A stretch of DNA of 64,000 nt. Origin: Limnohabitans sp. MORI2 (GTDB lineage: Bacteria > Pseudomonadota > Gammaproteobacteria > Burkholderiales > Burkholderiaceae_C). The position numbers and the translations under genes were made by a program. Where the stretch lies: assembly GCF_027925025.1 (NCBI RefSeq), contig NZ_AP027058.1, forward strand, positions 930,001 through 994,000, in the 5' to 3' direction. This document shows positions 28,406 through 37,920 of this stretch, one piece after another. Position 1 is the first letter of the stretch; each line of letters opens with the position of its first letter. The notes beneath the pieces are model-generated. The model ran no database searches. It had not been told where the DNA came from and saw nothing but the letters and a program-made list of their open reading frames with translations.

Positions 28406-28439
28406 GCTGTCGGCAGTCAAAAACTGCCGTGAAACCCTT

Positions 28440-28790
28440 TTATTCGAGGCCGAGCAGCTCGACGTCGAACTTCAAAGTGGCGTTGGGTGGAATCACACCG
28501 CCCGCGCCGCGTGCGCCGTAGCCCAGCTCTGGCGGGATGATGAGGGTGCGTTGGCCGCCAATCTTCATGCCTTGCACGCCTTCGTCCCAGCCCTTGATGA
28601 CCATGCCTGCGCCCAATGGGAAGTCAAACGGGTCATTGCGGTCGCGGCTGGAGTCGAATTTGGCACCTTGCTCTCCGTCTTTGTAAAGCCAGCCGGTGTA
28701 GTGCACGCTCACGTGCTGGCCAGCGGCGGCTTCAGCGCCGTCGCCCACCACGTTGTCGATGTATTGCAGGCCGGAAGGGGTCGTGTTCAT
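28440..28790 (-). CDS. FKBP-type peptidyl-prolyl isomerase
   Basis: A 116-aa single-domain FKBP without a signal peptide, so cytosolic. The motifs [47 protein letters not shown] and the tail [13 protein letters not shown] cover the whole domain. It catalyses cis-trans isomerisation of prolyl bonds. It sits beside the heat-shock chaperone cluster but has its own terminator. Confidence 0.93.
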   Translation of the reverse strand: MNTTPSGLQYIDNVVGDGAEAAAGQHVSVHYTGWLYKDGEQGAKFDSSRDRNDPFDFPLGAGMVIKGWDEGVQGMKIGGQRTLIIPPELGYGARGAGGVIPPNATLKFDVELLGLE

Positions 28791-28938
28791 GGCAAATCCT
28801 TGGATGGGTCTAATAAATGCGTAACCCCAGAGTGTACCCAGTGAGGTGTCTTTCCATGAGCGCGGTTCTTGATCGCTGACGCAGGCCTTTCATGATGGAA
28901 GAGAATGACGTTTTTGACTCATTCTGTGGAGTGCCCCC

Positions 28939-29913
28939 ATGCAAGCTCGTCGATGTTTTACCAAGTTGTTTGCCCTCAGCCTGTTGATGGGCTGCATGTT
29001 GTCTGCACTGGCGCAAACTTACCCAACGAAGCCTTTGCGCATCGTGGTGCCCTTTGGGGCAGGTGGTGTGGCTGATCTGACGGCGCGCACCGTGGCACAA
29101 AAAATGTCGGAAGGCTTGGGCCAATCGGTGGTGATTGATAACCGCCCAGGGGCGGGCGGCATTGTGGCGGCCGAGATGGTGGCCAAGGCCGAGCCAGATG
29201 GCTATACGCTCTTGCTGATGTCCAACGCCAACGCCGTGAGTGCTGGCCTTTTCAAAGCCTTGCCTTTTGACCCCGTGAAAGACTTTACGCCCGTGTCTTT
29301 GATGGGCACGTTCGACTTGGCCATTGTCACCAGCGCTGAGTCACGTTTTCAAACCTTGCCCGAGTTGCTGTCGTGGGCCAAAGCCAATCCGGGCAAGCTC
29401 AACATTGGCAGCATCAACATCGGCAGCACACAGCATTTGACGGCGGAGTTGTTTAAATCAGTGGCCGGTCTGGATGCGCAGGTCGTGCCATTCAATGGCA
29501 CACCTGCCGTGATGACGGCGTTACGTGGTGGCCAGATTGATGTGGCGGTTGAGGTGCTCAGCCCTGTGTTGCCTCAAATTAAAGGTGGCGCCTTGCGCGC
29601 CTTGGCCGTGACGGGGCAAAAACGCAACGCCGCTTTGCCTCAAGTGCCAACAGCCAAAGAGGGTGGGGTACCCAACTTGGTCTCGACTTCGTGGAACGGC
29701 TTGGGTGTGCCAGCCAAAACACCACAAGCCGTGGTGGAACGTTTGAACAAGGAGGTCAACGCTGCCTTGCAAACACCTGCCGTACGCCAAAAATTGTTGG
29801 AGTTGAATGTGGAGCCGCATCCCAGTACCGTGCCGCAAGCCCAAGAGTGGTTGCAAACCGAAATCAAGCGCTGGGGTGATGTGATTCAACGCGCTGGCAT
29901 TCAAAAACAATAA
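28939..29913 (+). CDS. Bug-family periplasmic solute-binding protein
   Basis: A 324-aa periplasmic receptor with a signal peptide (MQARRCFTKLFALSLLMGCM... ending ALAQT). The family signature YPTKPLRIVVPFGAGGVAD and the FNGTPAVMTALRGGQID loop are present. It is followed 21 nt later by an AEC-family membrane carrier, a possible transport or sensing partner. The ligand is unknown, probably a carboxylate. Confidence 0.85.
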   Translation: MQARRCFTKLFALSLLMGCMLSALAQTYPTKPLRIVVPFGAGGVADLTARTVAQKMSEGLGQSVVIDNRPGAGGIVAAEMVAKAEPDGYTLLLMSNANAVSAGLFKALPFDPVKDFTPVSLMGTFDLAIVTSAESRFQTLPELLSWAKANPGKLNIGSINIGSTQHLTAELFKSVAGLDAQVVPFNGTPAVMTALRGGQIDVAVEVLSPVLPQIKGGALRALAVTGQKRNAALPQVPTAKEGGVPNLVSTSWNGLGVPAKTPQAVVERLNKEVNAALQTPAVRQKLLELNVEPHPSTVPQAQEWLQTEIKRWGDVIQRAGIQKQ

Positions 29914-29934
29914 TCCACAAGCCAAGTCCCTCTG

Positions 29935-30885
29935 ATGCTCAATATCCTTACCATCACCGGTCCCATTTATTTGTCGATCGGCTTAGGCTTTGCCGCGACC
30001 CGTCGCGGCATGTTTAGCAAGGTCGATGGCCAAGTCCTCGGGCGCTTTGTGCTGAACTTTGGGCTGCCTGCCATGCTGTTTAACGCATTGGCACAGCGTA
30101 ATTTTTCAGAGGTCATGAACCCTAACTATTTGCTGGCGTATGGCGCAGGTTCTATGTTGTCGTTCGCCATCGGGTTTGCGGTGTGGCGACTGTGGCGAAA
30201 AAAATCGTTGGCCGAGAGTGGGATGGTGGCCATGGGCGTGAGCTGTTCGAACAGCGGCTATGTGGGCTATCCCATCCTGTTGCAGTTCTTGGGGCCCGCA
30301 GCAGGCTTGGGCTTGGCGTTGACGGTGTTGATTGAGAATTTACTCACGATTCCCTTGGCTTTGGCGATTGCAGAGAGTGGCGAGGCCGAGCATTTGTCTT
30401 GGCAACGCACCATCTTTGAGAGTTTGAAGCGCATGGCAAAGATTCCCATGATGCAGGCCATTGTGGTGGGCTTGGTGTTTTCCATATTTGGCTGGCATTT
30501 GCCAGAGGTTTTGTCGAAAACGGTCAATCTGTTTGCCGCCTCTACCGCAGCCATCGCTTTGTTTGTCAATGGCGGCTCGTTGGTGGGTATGCGTGTGATC
30601 GGATTGCTTCAAGAGGTGCGGTGGATTGCAATGGGCAAGTTGGTGGTACACCCCTTGGCGGTGGCCCTCATGCTCATGGTGGTGGGTCCGATTGAACCGA
30701 GCTTGAAAATTTCTGCCGTGTTGTTGGCTGGCATGCCCATGCTGGGCATTTATCCCTTGTTGGCGCAACGCCATGGTCAAGAGGGGTTTTGTGCTGCGGC
30801 TTTGTTGGTCACCACCATCGTGTCGTTTTTCACCATCAGTTTGGTGTTGTGGGGCATGGGTGAGTTGCCAGGATGGCATGTCTAA
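29935..30885 (+). CDS. AEC-family (auxin efflux carrier-like) transporter
   Basis: A 316-aa inner-membrane protein with about ten hydrophobic segments in two halves, starting MLNILTITGPIYLSIGLGFAA. The LPAMLFNALA block and the central SCSNSGYVGYPILLQFLG segment are typical of bacterial AEC carriers, which often move malate, malonate or other carboxylates. It is next to a Bug receptor and 9 nt before arfB. Confidence 0.83.
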   Translation: MLNILTITGPIYLSIGLGFAATRRGMFSKVDGQVLGRFVLNFGLPAMLFNALAQRNFSEVMNPNYLLAYGAGSMLSFAIGFAVWRLWRKKSLAESGMVAMGVSCSNSGYVGYPILLQFLGPAAGLGLALTVLIENLLTIPLALAIAESGEAEHLSWQRTIFESLKRMAKIPMMQAIVVGLVFSIFGWHLPEVLSKTVNLFAASTAAIALFVNGGSLVGMRVIGLLQEVRWIAMGKLVVHPLAVALMLMVVGPIEPSLKISAVLLAGMPMLGIYPLLAQRHGQEGFCAAALLVTTIVSFFTISLVLWGMGELPGWHV

Positions 30886-30894
30886 ATAGCCGCC

Positions 30895-31284
30895 ATGCAC
30901 ATCCAAGAGTCTGAAGTTGAAATCACGGCCATTCGTGCGCAGGGCGCGGGAGGGCAAAACGTCAACAAGGTCTCTAGCGCAATTCATTTGCGCTTTGATG
31001 TGAAGGCCTCGTCGTTGCCAGACGATGTGAAAGCCCGTTTGTTGTCGTTGTCCGATCACCGCATCACACAAGAGGGTGTGGTGGTCATCAAAGCACAAGA
31101 GCATCGCAGCCAAGACATGAATCGCATGGAAGCCTTTGCGCGTTTGTATGACTTGGTGCAGAGTGTGGCCAAGCCGCCTAAAAAACGCAAACCGACCAAG
31201 CCAACGTATGCCTCGCAACAGCGTCGCTTAGAGAGCAAGAAAAAAGCCTCGGCGATCAAATCGAACCGAGGCCGTGTGGTTTAA
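30895..31284 (+). CDS. arfB: alternative ribosome-rescue factor ArfB
   Basis: A 129-aa peptidyl-tRNA hydrolase of the class I release-factor family. The catalytic GGQ is in RAQGAGGQNVNK, the short catalytic domain is complete, and a long basic C-terminal tail (PPKKRKPTKPTYASQQRR...) matches the ArfB extension that enters the mRNA channel of stalled ribosomes. It is convergent with selD (10-nt gap). Confidence 0.92.
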   Translation: MHIQESEVEITAIRAQGAGGQNVNKVSSAIHLRFDVKASSLPDDVKARLLSLSDHRITQEGVVVIKAQEHRSQDMNRMEAFARLYDLVQSVAKPPKKRKPTKPTYASQQRRLESKKKASAIKSNRGRVV

Positions 31285-31294
31285 GTGTTCAGGA

Positions 31295-32362
31295 TCAACG
31301 CACGACTAACCGTGCACCACTTTCAACTGAATGTGTGATTTCGCCGACTTCACAAGCCTGTGCAAAACCATGTTGCGCAAATACCGCCAGTACCTCGGCG
31401 ACTGATTCGGATGCGCAAGCCACCAATAAACCGCCGCTGGTTTGAGGGTCAGTCAGCAGGGCTTGGTCAATCGCATTGCAATCAGTGCCCAATTGAACCT
31501 CGTGACCATAGGCTGACCAGTTGCGACCTGATGCGCCTGTGAGCATGCCCTGCTCGGCGAGTGCGCGAACGCCATGAAGTAGAGGGACTTGGCTCATGTT
31601 CAGCTGTACGGTGTGTTGGCAACCACGCGCCATTTCGAGTGCGTGACCCGCCAACCCAAAGCCAGTCACATCGGTCATGGCATGCACGCCGTTCAGTGCT
31701 GGCAATGCTGCCCCAGGCGTGTTGAGTTGGGTGGTGTTGGCAATCATCTGGGCATAGCCTTCAGGGCTGAGTGCATTTTTTTTGAGCGCGGCAGATAGCA
31801 CGCCCACGCCCAGTGGCTTGCCCAAAATTAGGCGATCACCGACGCGAGCATCTGCGTTGCGTTTGATGCGTTTGGGATGCACCAAGCCTAAGGCCACCAA
31901 ACCGTAAATCGGTTCGACGGAATCAATGGTGTGGCCACCGGCAATCGGAATACCGGCTTCGCGGCACACGCTTTGACCGCCATCCAAAATTTTGCCAATC
32001 GTCTCTGGGGGCAGCACATTCACAGGCATACCCACCAAAGCCAATGCCATGATGGGTGTGCCGCCCATCGCGTACACATCGCTGATGGCGTTGGTCGCGG
32101 CAATGCGACCAAAGTCAAATGGATCGTCGACGATGGGCATGAAAAAGTCGGTGGTGGCAATCAGCGCTTGCTCATCATTGAGCTGGTAAACCGCCGCATC
32201 GTCAGCGGTTTCAATGCCCACCAGCAACTGCGGTGGAATCGGCATGGCGCTCGTGCTTTTCAAAATCTCACTGAGTACGCCTGGCGCAATTTTGCATCCA
32301 CACCCTCCACCGTGCGAGAGGCTGGTTAAGCGGGGAGGTGTGGCGGAGGATGGGGTGCTCAT
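31295..32362 (-). CDS. selD: selenide, water dikinase
   Basis: A 355-aa enzyme making selenophosphate from selenide and ATP for selenocysteine or 2-selenouridine. The N-terminal GGGCGCKIAP loop carries the catalytic cysteine (not selenocysteine) and lysine. DDAAVYQLNDEQALIATTDFF and the GGHTIDSVEPIYG segments are intact. No selA, selB or tRNA-Sec is seen in the window, so the end use of selenophosphate cannot be judged here. Confidence 0.94.
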   Translation of the reverse strand: MSTPSSATPPRLTSLSHGGGCGCKIAPGVLSEILKSTSAMPIPPQLLVGIETADDAAVYQLNDEQALIATTDFFMPIVDDPFDFGRIAATNAISDVYAMGGTPIMALALVGMPVNVLPPETIGKILDGGQSVCREAGIPIAGGHTIDSVEPIYGLVALGLVHPKRIKRNADARVGDRLILGKPLGVGVLSAALKKNALSPEGYAQMIANTTQLNTPGAALPALNGVHAMTDVTGFGLAGHALEMARGCQHTVQLNMSQVPLLHGVRALAEQGMLTGASGRNWSAYGHEVQLGTDCNAIDQALLTDPQTSGGLLVACASESVAEVLAVFAQHGFAQACEVGEITHSVESGARLVVR

Positions 32363-32455
32363 GGCATTGCTTTCTTAGATGGGCTGTTATTTTGCCAGCC
32401 ACGCAAGGGCAAACCCATAGAGGCGTGGTGTTGCCTGTCTAGTAGGCTGTGGTGC

Positions 32456-32872
32456 ATGATGTTTCACACTTTCAAAAGTTGCTTTGGGTTTTGGGTCTGC
32501 TTGCTGGGATGTTGCGCAGCAGTGGATGCTTCGCCCGTGCTGCGTTGTCACTTTGAAGTGAATGCCGAATGGGTTGAACACAGCTTTTTACCTGTCTCTG
32601 AACCTTACGAAGTGCCCAGTGTGAATTTGGCCAATCGGTTTCGATTCAAAGCCGTCGTGCTAGGCGATCAAACACGAGTTGATTTGATCAATTTGTATGT
32701 GTCTTACCAAACCCAGCGGCAACCCATGTTGCTGCAGCATGTGAAGTTTGTGGCGCCTGTGGCTCAAACGCATCCCACGCCAGAGTCACTCACCGGACGA
32801 GTCGCCTTGTATTCGCCATTTCTGGGCAAAGAGCTGCTCTATAGCTGTGCTCTGCATGAGGTGCAGCCATGA
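32456..32872 (+). CDS. secreted hypothetical protein
   Basis: A 138-aa protein with an N-terminal signal peptide (MMFHTFKSCFGFWVCLLGCC, cleavage near VDA-S). The mature part has a C in LRCHFEV and one in YSCALHE that could form a disulfide, with predicted beta-strands. No domain is recognised. It overlaps the CapA-like gene by 4 nt (ATGA), so the two are cotranslated. Confidence 0.7.
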   Translation: MMFHTFKSCFGFWVCLLGCCAAVDASPVLRCHFEVNAEWVEHSFLPVSEPYEVPSVNLANRFRFKAVVLGDQTRVDLINLYVSYQTQRQPMLLQHVKFVAPVAQTHPTPESLTGRVALYSPFLGKELLYSCALHEVQP

Positions 32873-33831
32873 TGCGTACGGTCCGATGGGGTGTGCTGGC
32901 CTGTTGGGTTGCAGGGACAACCTGGGTCTGTGCACAAACGGCATCAGCTGAGCGTGAGCAGGTCGTATCTGTGGTGTTTGCCGGCGACATCATGTTGGAT
33001 GGCGCACCTCTACGTGCCATGCGCAAAGGCCAAGATCCATTTGCGGGCGTGGCGCATCTGTTTCGTGGAGCTGATTTGAGATTGGGCAATTTAGAGTGTG
33101 TGGTGGCGACGGTTGGCTCGCCGGAGCCCGAAAAACCGAATGTGTTCCGAGTGCCGCCCAAGAGTTTGAACTATCTACGCCGCCACTTTGATGCGGTGGG
33201 GCTTGCCAATAACCATTCGGGCGACTACGGGCCGCAAGCATTGGCTCAGATGTTGGGTTTGCTCAAACGCTCGGGTCTCGGCTATTACGGCGGTGGCCAC
33301 AACCTCAAAGAGGCTCACACGCCACTCATCTTGGAGCGTCGTGGGGTGCGCATTGCTGTGTTGGGCTACGACGAATTTCAGCCGCGCAGCTTTGAAGCCG
33401 ATCATGATCGCCCTGGTGTGGCTTGGAGCGAGGATGAGCAAGTGGTACGTGACATTGTGGATGCCCGCCGCGTGTGGAAGGCCGATGTCGTGATCGCTGT
33501 CATGCACTGGGGCTGGGAGGAGTCCACGGCCAACGCGCGCCAACGTGCCTTGGCGAAATTGATGATTGATGCAGGTGCAGATGCTGTGGTGGGTGGTCAT
33601 CCCCATCAGTTGCAAGATACCGAAGCCTACAAAGGCAAGCCTATTTTTTACAGCTTAGGCAATTTTGTGTTTGAAGGATTTAGCGACCCCATCCACAATG
33701 TGGCGTGGGCGGTGCGCTTGGAACTCGACCGCCAAGGTGTGCGTAGCTGGCAAGCCCATGAAATTCAAATTGATCGCGCTGGTTTGCCGCATGCTGGCAA
33801 GCAACCTGTTCAACGTGTGACATTACGTTGA
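32869..33831 (+). CDS. CapA-family metallophosphatase-like protein
   Basis: A 320-aa exported protein (signal MMRTVRWGVLACWVAGTTWV...AQT). The VVFAGDIMLDG start, the RLGNLECVV strand, GLANNHSGDYG, VIAVMHWG and VGGHPHQLQ motifs are the metal-site pattern of the CapA/PgsA family, implicated in poly-gamma-glutamate capsule production but also found alone. No pgsB/C homologues are nearby, so a capsule role is not supported. It is coupled to the preceding small secreted protein. Confidence 0.82.
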   Translation: MMRTVRWGVLACWVAGTTWVCAQTASAEREQVVSVVFAGDIMLDGAPLRAMRKGQDPFAGVAHLFRGADLRLGNLECVVATVGSPEPEKPNVFRVPPKSLNYLRRHFDAVGLANNHSGDYGPQALAQMLGLLKRSGLGYYGGGHNLKEAHTPLILERRGVRIAVLGYDEFQPRSFEADHDRPGVAWSEDEQVVRDIVDARRVWKADVVIAVMHWGWEESTANARQRALAKLMIDAGADAVVGGHPHQLQDTEAYKGKPIFYSLGNFVFEGFSDPIHNVAWAVRLELDRQGVRSWQAHEIQIDRAGLPHAGKQPVQRVTLR

Positions 33832-34032
33832 CTTGTTGAGCCAAGACTCGCATGCATTGATTTTCTTGACCTCAGGGTAGTTTTCCATGCGCTGTAGTTT
33901 GCGCATGAAGGCCGAGGCTTGAAAGTATTTCAGTCCACAGCGAAGGCCTGTGCTGGACGAATAGGAAGGCATGACGTAGTAGCAAGTTTCACAGCTCAGT
34001 GCTTTGATGGGGTCGGGCGGGCTGTCGGTCAT
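33823..34032 (-). CDS. small cysteine-containing hypothetical protein
   Basis: A 69-aa cytosolic protein with cysteines in ALSCETCYY, LRCGLKY and NACESWL. The C-x2-C plus C/C arrangement could bind zinc. It overlaps the end of the convergent CapA-like gene by 9 bp. Codon-like composition and the conserved-looking QRMENYPEVKKINACE tail favour a real gene. The function is unknown. Confidence 0.6.
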   Translation of the reverse strand: MTDSPPDPIKALSCETCYYVMPSYSSSTGLRCGLKYFQASAFMRKLQRMENYPEVKKINACESWLNKST

Positions 34033-34107
34033 GGCAGTGGTGTAAGTGCGTTAGCTACAGAATATACGTGACCTACTTAAAGTCTCAAAGAACTTATGGC
34101 CGAAGTA

Positions 34108-34971
34108 CTAGGCAACGCGCGCTAAGGCGTTGAGCCATTTGGTAGCCGGTAGTGGCCACCTTGCTTCAATCGTGTGGGCTTGTTCAAGCATGTCACTGTC
34201 AGAAACATCATACGGCGTGCGAAATGCAAGGACGATGCTGTTGCCTGCCGTCGTTGGCGCGAACGCCCAGACAGAGTTGTCTCCAAACGATGCTTTGATA
34301 TTGGCAATGCTCTCGTTCACATTGGAGGCTGCCCCAAACACATTCACCACCATGCAACCACTGGGTGTGAGCAAGCGATGGCAATCACGATAGAAGTCTG
34401 CACTGTCGAGCACGGGACGGCGAGCCTCGGGGGCATATAAGTCGACCTGAAGCACGTCTATTTGCTGTTGCCATTCAGGGTGTCGAGCAATATCAGCCGC
34501 ATCCCCAAGCAATACATTCAGTTGTGCAGAGTTTTCTGGGAGATGAAACCAACGCCGACAGGTCTCAATCACCTGTGGATTGAGCTCCACAGCCGCGGTG
34601 CGCATCTTCAGGTGATGATGACAAAATTTTGTCAGTGAGGCGGCACCTAACCCCAATTGCATGGCTTGCAAGCGTGGAACCTGATGAAGCTCTACGAACA
34701 ACAACCAAGCCATCATCCGTTGTACATACTCCAGATGAATATCAAAAGGCTGGCTGAGTTTCATCGAGCCTTGCACAGCAGGGGTGTCTAAGTGCAAAAA
34801 ACGCATGTCACCGTAATCTGAAAACGTCACGGCCGGATGCCCATTGTGGGTTTGCCCTTTGAATGCGCGAGCCTGTTTTCTGGCCAGCCAAGCTCCCAAC
34901 AACATGGCCACCAAGCATGCAGCCAAGACACCAGCCAAATTCAGCTCATCTAAGAAATTCATAGACTGCAT
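34108..34971 (-). CDS. membrane-anchored spermidine-synthase-like protein
   Basis: About 287 aa from the ATG at 34971. A short N-terminal membrane segment (AGVLAACLVAMLLGAWLA) precedes a Rossmann methyltransferase fold with the polyamine-synthase-like motifs LQAMQLGLGAASLTKF, AAVELNPQVIE and VDLYAPEARRPV. The catalytic DD(S/G)-type motif of true spermidine synthase is not obvious, so the aminopropyl-transfer activity is uncertain. ATG codons at 34971 and 34962 compete. It lies just outside the left end of the island. Confidence 0.72.
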   Translation of the reverse strand: MQSMNFLDELNLAGVLAACLVAMLLGAWLARKQARAFKGQTHNGHPAVTFSDYGDMRFLHLDTPAVQGSMKLSQPFDIHLEYVQRMMAWLLFVELHQVPRLQAMQLGLGAASLTKFCHHHLKMRTAAVELNPQVIETCRRWFHLPENSAQLNVLLGDAADIARHPEWQQQIDVLQVDLYAPEARRPVLDSADFYRDCHRLLTPSGCMVVNVFGAASNVNESIANIKASFGDNSVWAFAPTTAGNSIVLAFRTPYDVSDSDMLEQAHTIEARWPLPATKWLNALARVA

Positions 34972-35023
34972 TGTGTCTTGAACTTTTTGGGATGACTTTG
35001 GCCGGCGAACTTTCAAAGAAAAA

Positions 35024-35048
35024 GCCCCTGCATGCGAATGCAGGGGCT
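35024..35048 (-). terminator. probable ancestral tRNA-Asn terminator
   Basis: AGCCCCTGCAT / ATGCAGGGGCT with a 3-nt loop, followed on the minus strand by TTTTTCTTT. It directly follows the tRNA-Asn 3' fragment in the tRNA's reading direction, so it fits the original tRNA terminator left behind by the island insertion. It also lies upstream of the spermidine-synthase-like gene. Confidence 0.85.
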
Positions 35049-35053
35049 TTACT

Positions 35054-35102
35054 TTTTTGGCTCCTCAACCTGGGCTCGAACCAGGGACCTACGGATTAAC
35101 AG
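35054..35102 (-). repeat. 49-bp direct repeat: 3' fragment of tRNA-Asn (island att site)
   Basis: Identical to 55448-55496. It holds the last 45 nt of tRNA-Asn (anticodon loop, variable region, T-arm, acceptor 3' strand and CCA) plus five T residues. The match stops within the anticodon loop, a common crossover site for tyrosine recombinases. Confidence 0.92.
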
Positions 35103-35207
35103 AAAGCCATGATGTTTAAAATCCTATGATTTATGCGACTTACAGCATGAAAACTATCGATGTGCAATATTGTGTGTAATTGATGTTTCCCCATCTGATC
35201 TGCAAGG

Positions 35208-35251
35208 CGTCCAGCTCTGGACGGTGCTGGGGTGTCCAGAATCTGGACACC
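35208..35251. promoter_or_regulatory. two TCCAGA-type palindromes at the island's left end
   Basis: CGTCCAG-CT-CTGGACG (35208-35223) and GGTGTCCAGA-A-TCTGGACACC (35231-35251) are both perfect palindromes sharing TCCAG/CTGGA half-sites, 7 nt apart. No T-run follows. They look like tandem operators or recombinase/arm-type sites. The rest of 35103-35371 contains no supported gene. Confidence 0.45.
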
Positions 35252-35371
35252 GTCGTTTGTGAAACGACATCGCGCATCCACTGTAACAAGTCAAGTTCAA
35301 GCGCTATTTAAGACTGCGAAATCGATATTTTTTGAGCAGGGCGCATGTTGCATTGTTGTGACGTTTCTTGT

Positions 35372-37879
35372 TTAATGATGGCCCATATAGAACCAGTGCT
35401 TTATCAGCTCAACCCAGCCTAAGTAAAGTATCGTCATCGCCAATAGTGCCCCGTAAAATGCTGTCGGAGGCGGGGTAAACCCGAAATATTCTCCAATCGT
35501 TGTGAAGGGCAAAGCCGCTGCGATGAAAACTGTCAGGATCGATGTGGTGACGAGCCATGGGTGAGGTTTACTGCGCCAGAATTTCCCGCGCGTACGAATC
35601 ACAAAGATCACCAGAACTTGTGTGCAAAGCGATTCAATAAACCAGCCGGTTTGAAACAAACGCTCATCGGCATTGAACACCGTAAGCATTACGTAAAACG
35701 TCAAAAAGTCAAACAATGAGCTCACAGGTCCGATGGTCAGCATGAAGTTACGGATCAAAGTCATGTCCATGACTCTCGGATGTTTGGTGTCGTCTGTGTC
35801 GACAGAATCAAAAGGGATGGTGATTTCTGAGAGGTCGTAGAGTACATTGTTAAGAAGAATTTGCGTGGGAAGCATCGGTAAGAAAGGGAGAAATATTACC
35901 GAGCCAGCCATGCTGAACATGTTGCCAAAGTTGGAGCTGGTGCTCATCAAGATGTACTTCATGATATTGCCAAATGTTCGCCTCCCTTCCATGACTGCGT
36001 CGTGCAATACAGACAAGTTGTGTTGCAGCATGATCATGTCTGCCTCAGCTTTTGCTACATCAGCGGCCGAATCGACGGACAGGCTCACATCTGCCGCATG
36101 GAGTGCTGGCAGATCGTTGATGCCGTCGCCTAAATAACCGACCACATGCCCCCGAAACTTTAGAGCATGAATCACGCGGTTTTTTTGCACTGGATTCATG
36201 CGACAAAACAGGTTCACATGCTCGACCATAGCGCCCAACGCTGCATCGTCCATGGTCGAAATTTCGCTTCCAGTGAGTACGCCCTGTACGTGCAGTCCTA
36301 ATTGGGCGCAAACATGTTGCGTGACCAACTCGCTGTCGCCTGTGACAACCTTAATGGCAATACCGATCTTTTCAAGTGTTTGCAAAGTCTCAGCGGCACT
36401 TTGTTTGGGAGGATCAAGAAACGCAACAAAACCAGCGAACACCAGGGCAGACTCATCATTCACCACTGCGTGAGCATGGTTGACAGGAACGTGACGACAA
36501 GCAACGCCTAAAACGCGCATCCCCTCTTTTTCAAAATCTTTGCAACATGTTTGAGCCGCCTGTCGCGTGGCTTCGTCAAATGGGATGGTGTGGTTTAACC
36601 CATCGGTCGCTGCTTCTGTGCAAAGCAACATGATGTCATCAGGCGCGCCTTTCACCATCAGCCAACGTTGACCTGCTTGCTCAAGGAGGACCGAAACACG
36701 ACGGCGTTCGAAGTCAAAAGGGACTTCATCAACCTTGGTCCAAATGCCAACATCCATTACCTTGTACGCAAGAATGGCTTCGTCTAAAGGGCTTTTGAGA
36801 CCACTTTCGAAATGGCTGTTGAGTGCCGCGATCATCAACACGTTGTCACTGGATTGACCTCGAAGGTCGACATGGGCTTCGAGGCGGATGTGTGAGTCGG
36901 TCAGCGTACCGGTCTTGTCGGTGCACAAAACATCCATCGATCCCAAATCTTGAATGGAGGACTGGCGTTTAACGATCATTTGCTTGGCTGCCATACGCAT
37001 GGAACCGCGTGCCAACGTCACAGAAACCACCATGGGCAGGAGTTCAGGAGTGAGACCGACGGCCAGTGCGGCGGCGAAAAGAAAAGCACTTAACCATTCG
37101 TGCTGATGCCACACAATGTTCGCCAAAACTACAAACATCACCATCAATAAGGTCAGCCTAAGAATCATCAAACCAAAGAGACGTGTGCTCAACTCAAAAG
37201 AGGTTGCTTCGGTTGTGTTGATGACACTGTCGGCGATTCCACCAATTTGGGTATTTGCGCCAGTACGTGTCACGTACATGCGTGCACTACCACTGATGAT
37301 GGATGTCCCCGTGAAAACAAGGTGACTTGCATCGGGTAAATCCGTAACTGGAAGCGAAAGAGGTCTTGCAAGCTTTTCAACAGGGTATGACTCACCAGTC
37401 AACAGTGATTGGTTGACAAAGAAGTCATGCGCTTCAAACAACCAACCGTCAGCAGGGGTGAGATCTCCAGCGGTCAGCAAGACCACATCACCCGGTACCA
37501 GTTCAAAAACTGGGATGTTTGTCAGTTGACCATCTCTCCATGCCGCGGCCTGAATAGACACTGATTGACGTAATTTATCGGCAACGGCCGTGGCGCGATA
37601 TTCTTGAGCAAAGTCCAGTGTGACGCTAAAAATAACAATGCAGGAGATGATGAAGAAGTTGGAAAGCTCACCAGCGGCAGCCGACACGCCACTGGCGATC
37701 AACAAAATTAAAACCAATGGATTTTTAAAGTGCGACAAATACTGCCAAACCCATGCTGCTTGGCTGGTGTCACGCAAACGATTGGCGCCATATTGGTGAA
37801 GGCGAGCGCGTGCCTGATCCGTGGTCAGCCCGATGGCGGCACTTTGGCATAAAGTGGTTTCAGCCGTGGGAAATTGCAT
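35372..37879 (-). CDS. mgtA: magnesium-translocating P-type ATPase (MgtA-like)
   Basis: About 835 aa from the ATG at 37879 (a TTG at 37924 would overlap the upstream stop). Features: TGES in FVNQSLLTGESYPVEK, phosphorylation motif CTDKTGTLTDS, hinge GDGINDLPAL and the helix LFAAALAVGLTPELLPMVVS of the P3B Mg2+/Ni2+ importers. It imports Mg2+ across the inner membrane at low Mg2+. It is cotranscribed with the upstream fatty-acid-hydroxylase-like gene. No Mg2+ riboswitch leader is seen directly before it. Confidence 0.9.
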   Translation of the reverse strand: MQFPTAETTLCQSAAIGLTTDQARARLHQYGANRLRDTSQAAWVWQYLSHFKNPLVLILLIASGVSAAAGELSNFFIISCIVIFSVTLDFAQEYRATAVADKLRQSVSIQAAAWRDGQLTNIPVFELVPGDVVLLTAGDLTPADGWLFEAHDFFVNQSLLTGESYPVEKLARPLSLPVTDLPDASHLVFTGTSIISGSARMYVTRTGANTQIGGIADSVINTTEATSFELSTRLFGLMILRLTLLMVMFVVLANIVWHQHEWLSAFLFAAALAVGLTPELLPMVVSVTLARGSMRMAAKQMIVKRQSSIQDLGSMDVLCTDKTGTLTDSHIRLEAHVDLRGQSSDNVLMIAALNSHFESGLKSPLDEAILAYKVMDVGIWTKVDEVPFDFERRRVSVLLEQAGQRWLMVKGAPDDIMLLCTEAATDGLNHTIPFDEATRQAAQTCCKDFEKEGMRVLGVACRHVPVNHAHAVVNDESALVFAGFVAFLDPPKQSAAETLQTLEKIGIAIKVVTGDSELVTQHVCAQLGLHVQGVLTGSEISTMDDAALGAMVEHVNLFCRMNPVQKNRVIHALKFRGHVVGYLGDGINDLPALHAADVSLSVDSAADVAKAEADMIMLQHNLSVLHDAVMEGRRTFGNIMKYILMSTSSNFGNMFSMAGSVIFLPFLPMLPTQILLNNVLYDLSEITIPFDSVDTDDTKHPRVMDMTLIRNFMLTIGPVSSLFDFLTFYVMLTVFNADERLFQTGWFIESLCTQVLVIFVIRTRGKFWRSKPHPWLVTTSILTVFIAAALPFTTIGEYFGFTPPPTAFYGALLAMTILYLGWVELIKHWFYMGHH

Positions 37880-37920
37880 TTGACGGCGGGGACGGCTTTC
37901 GTGGTCAATCGATCTGCAAG

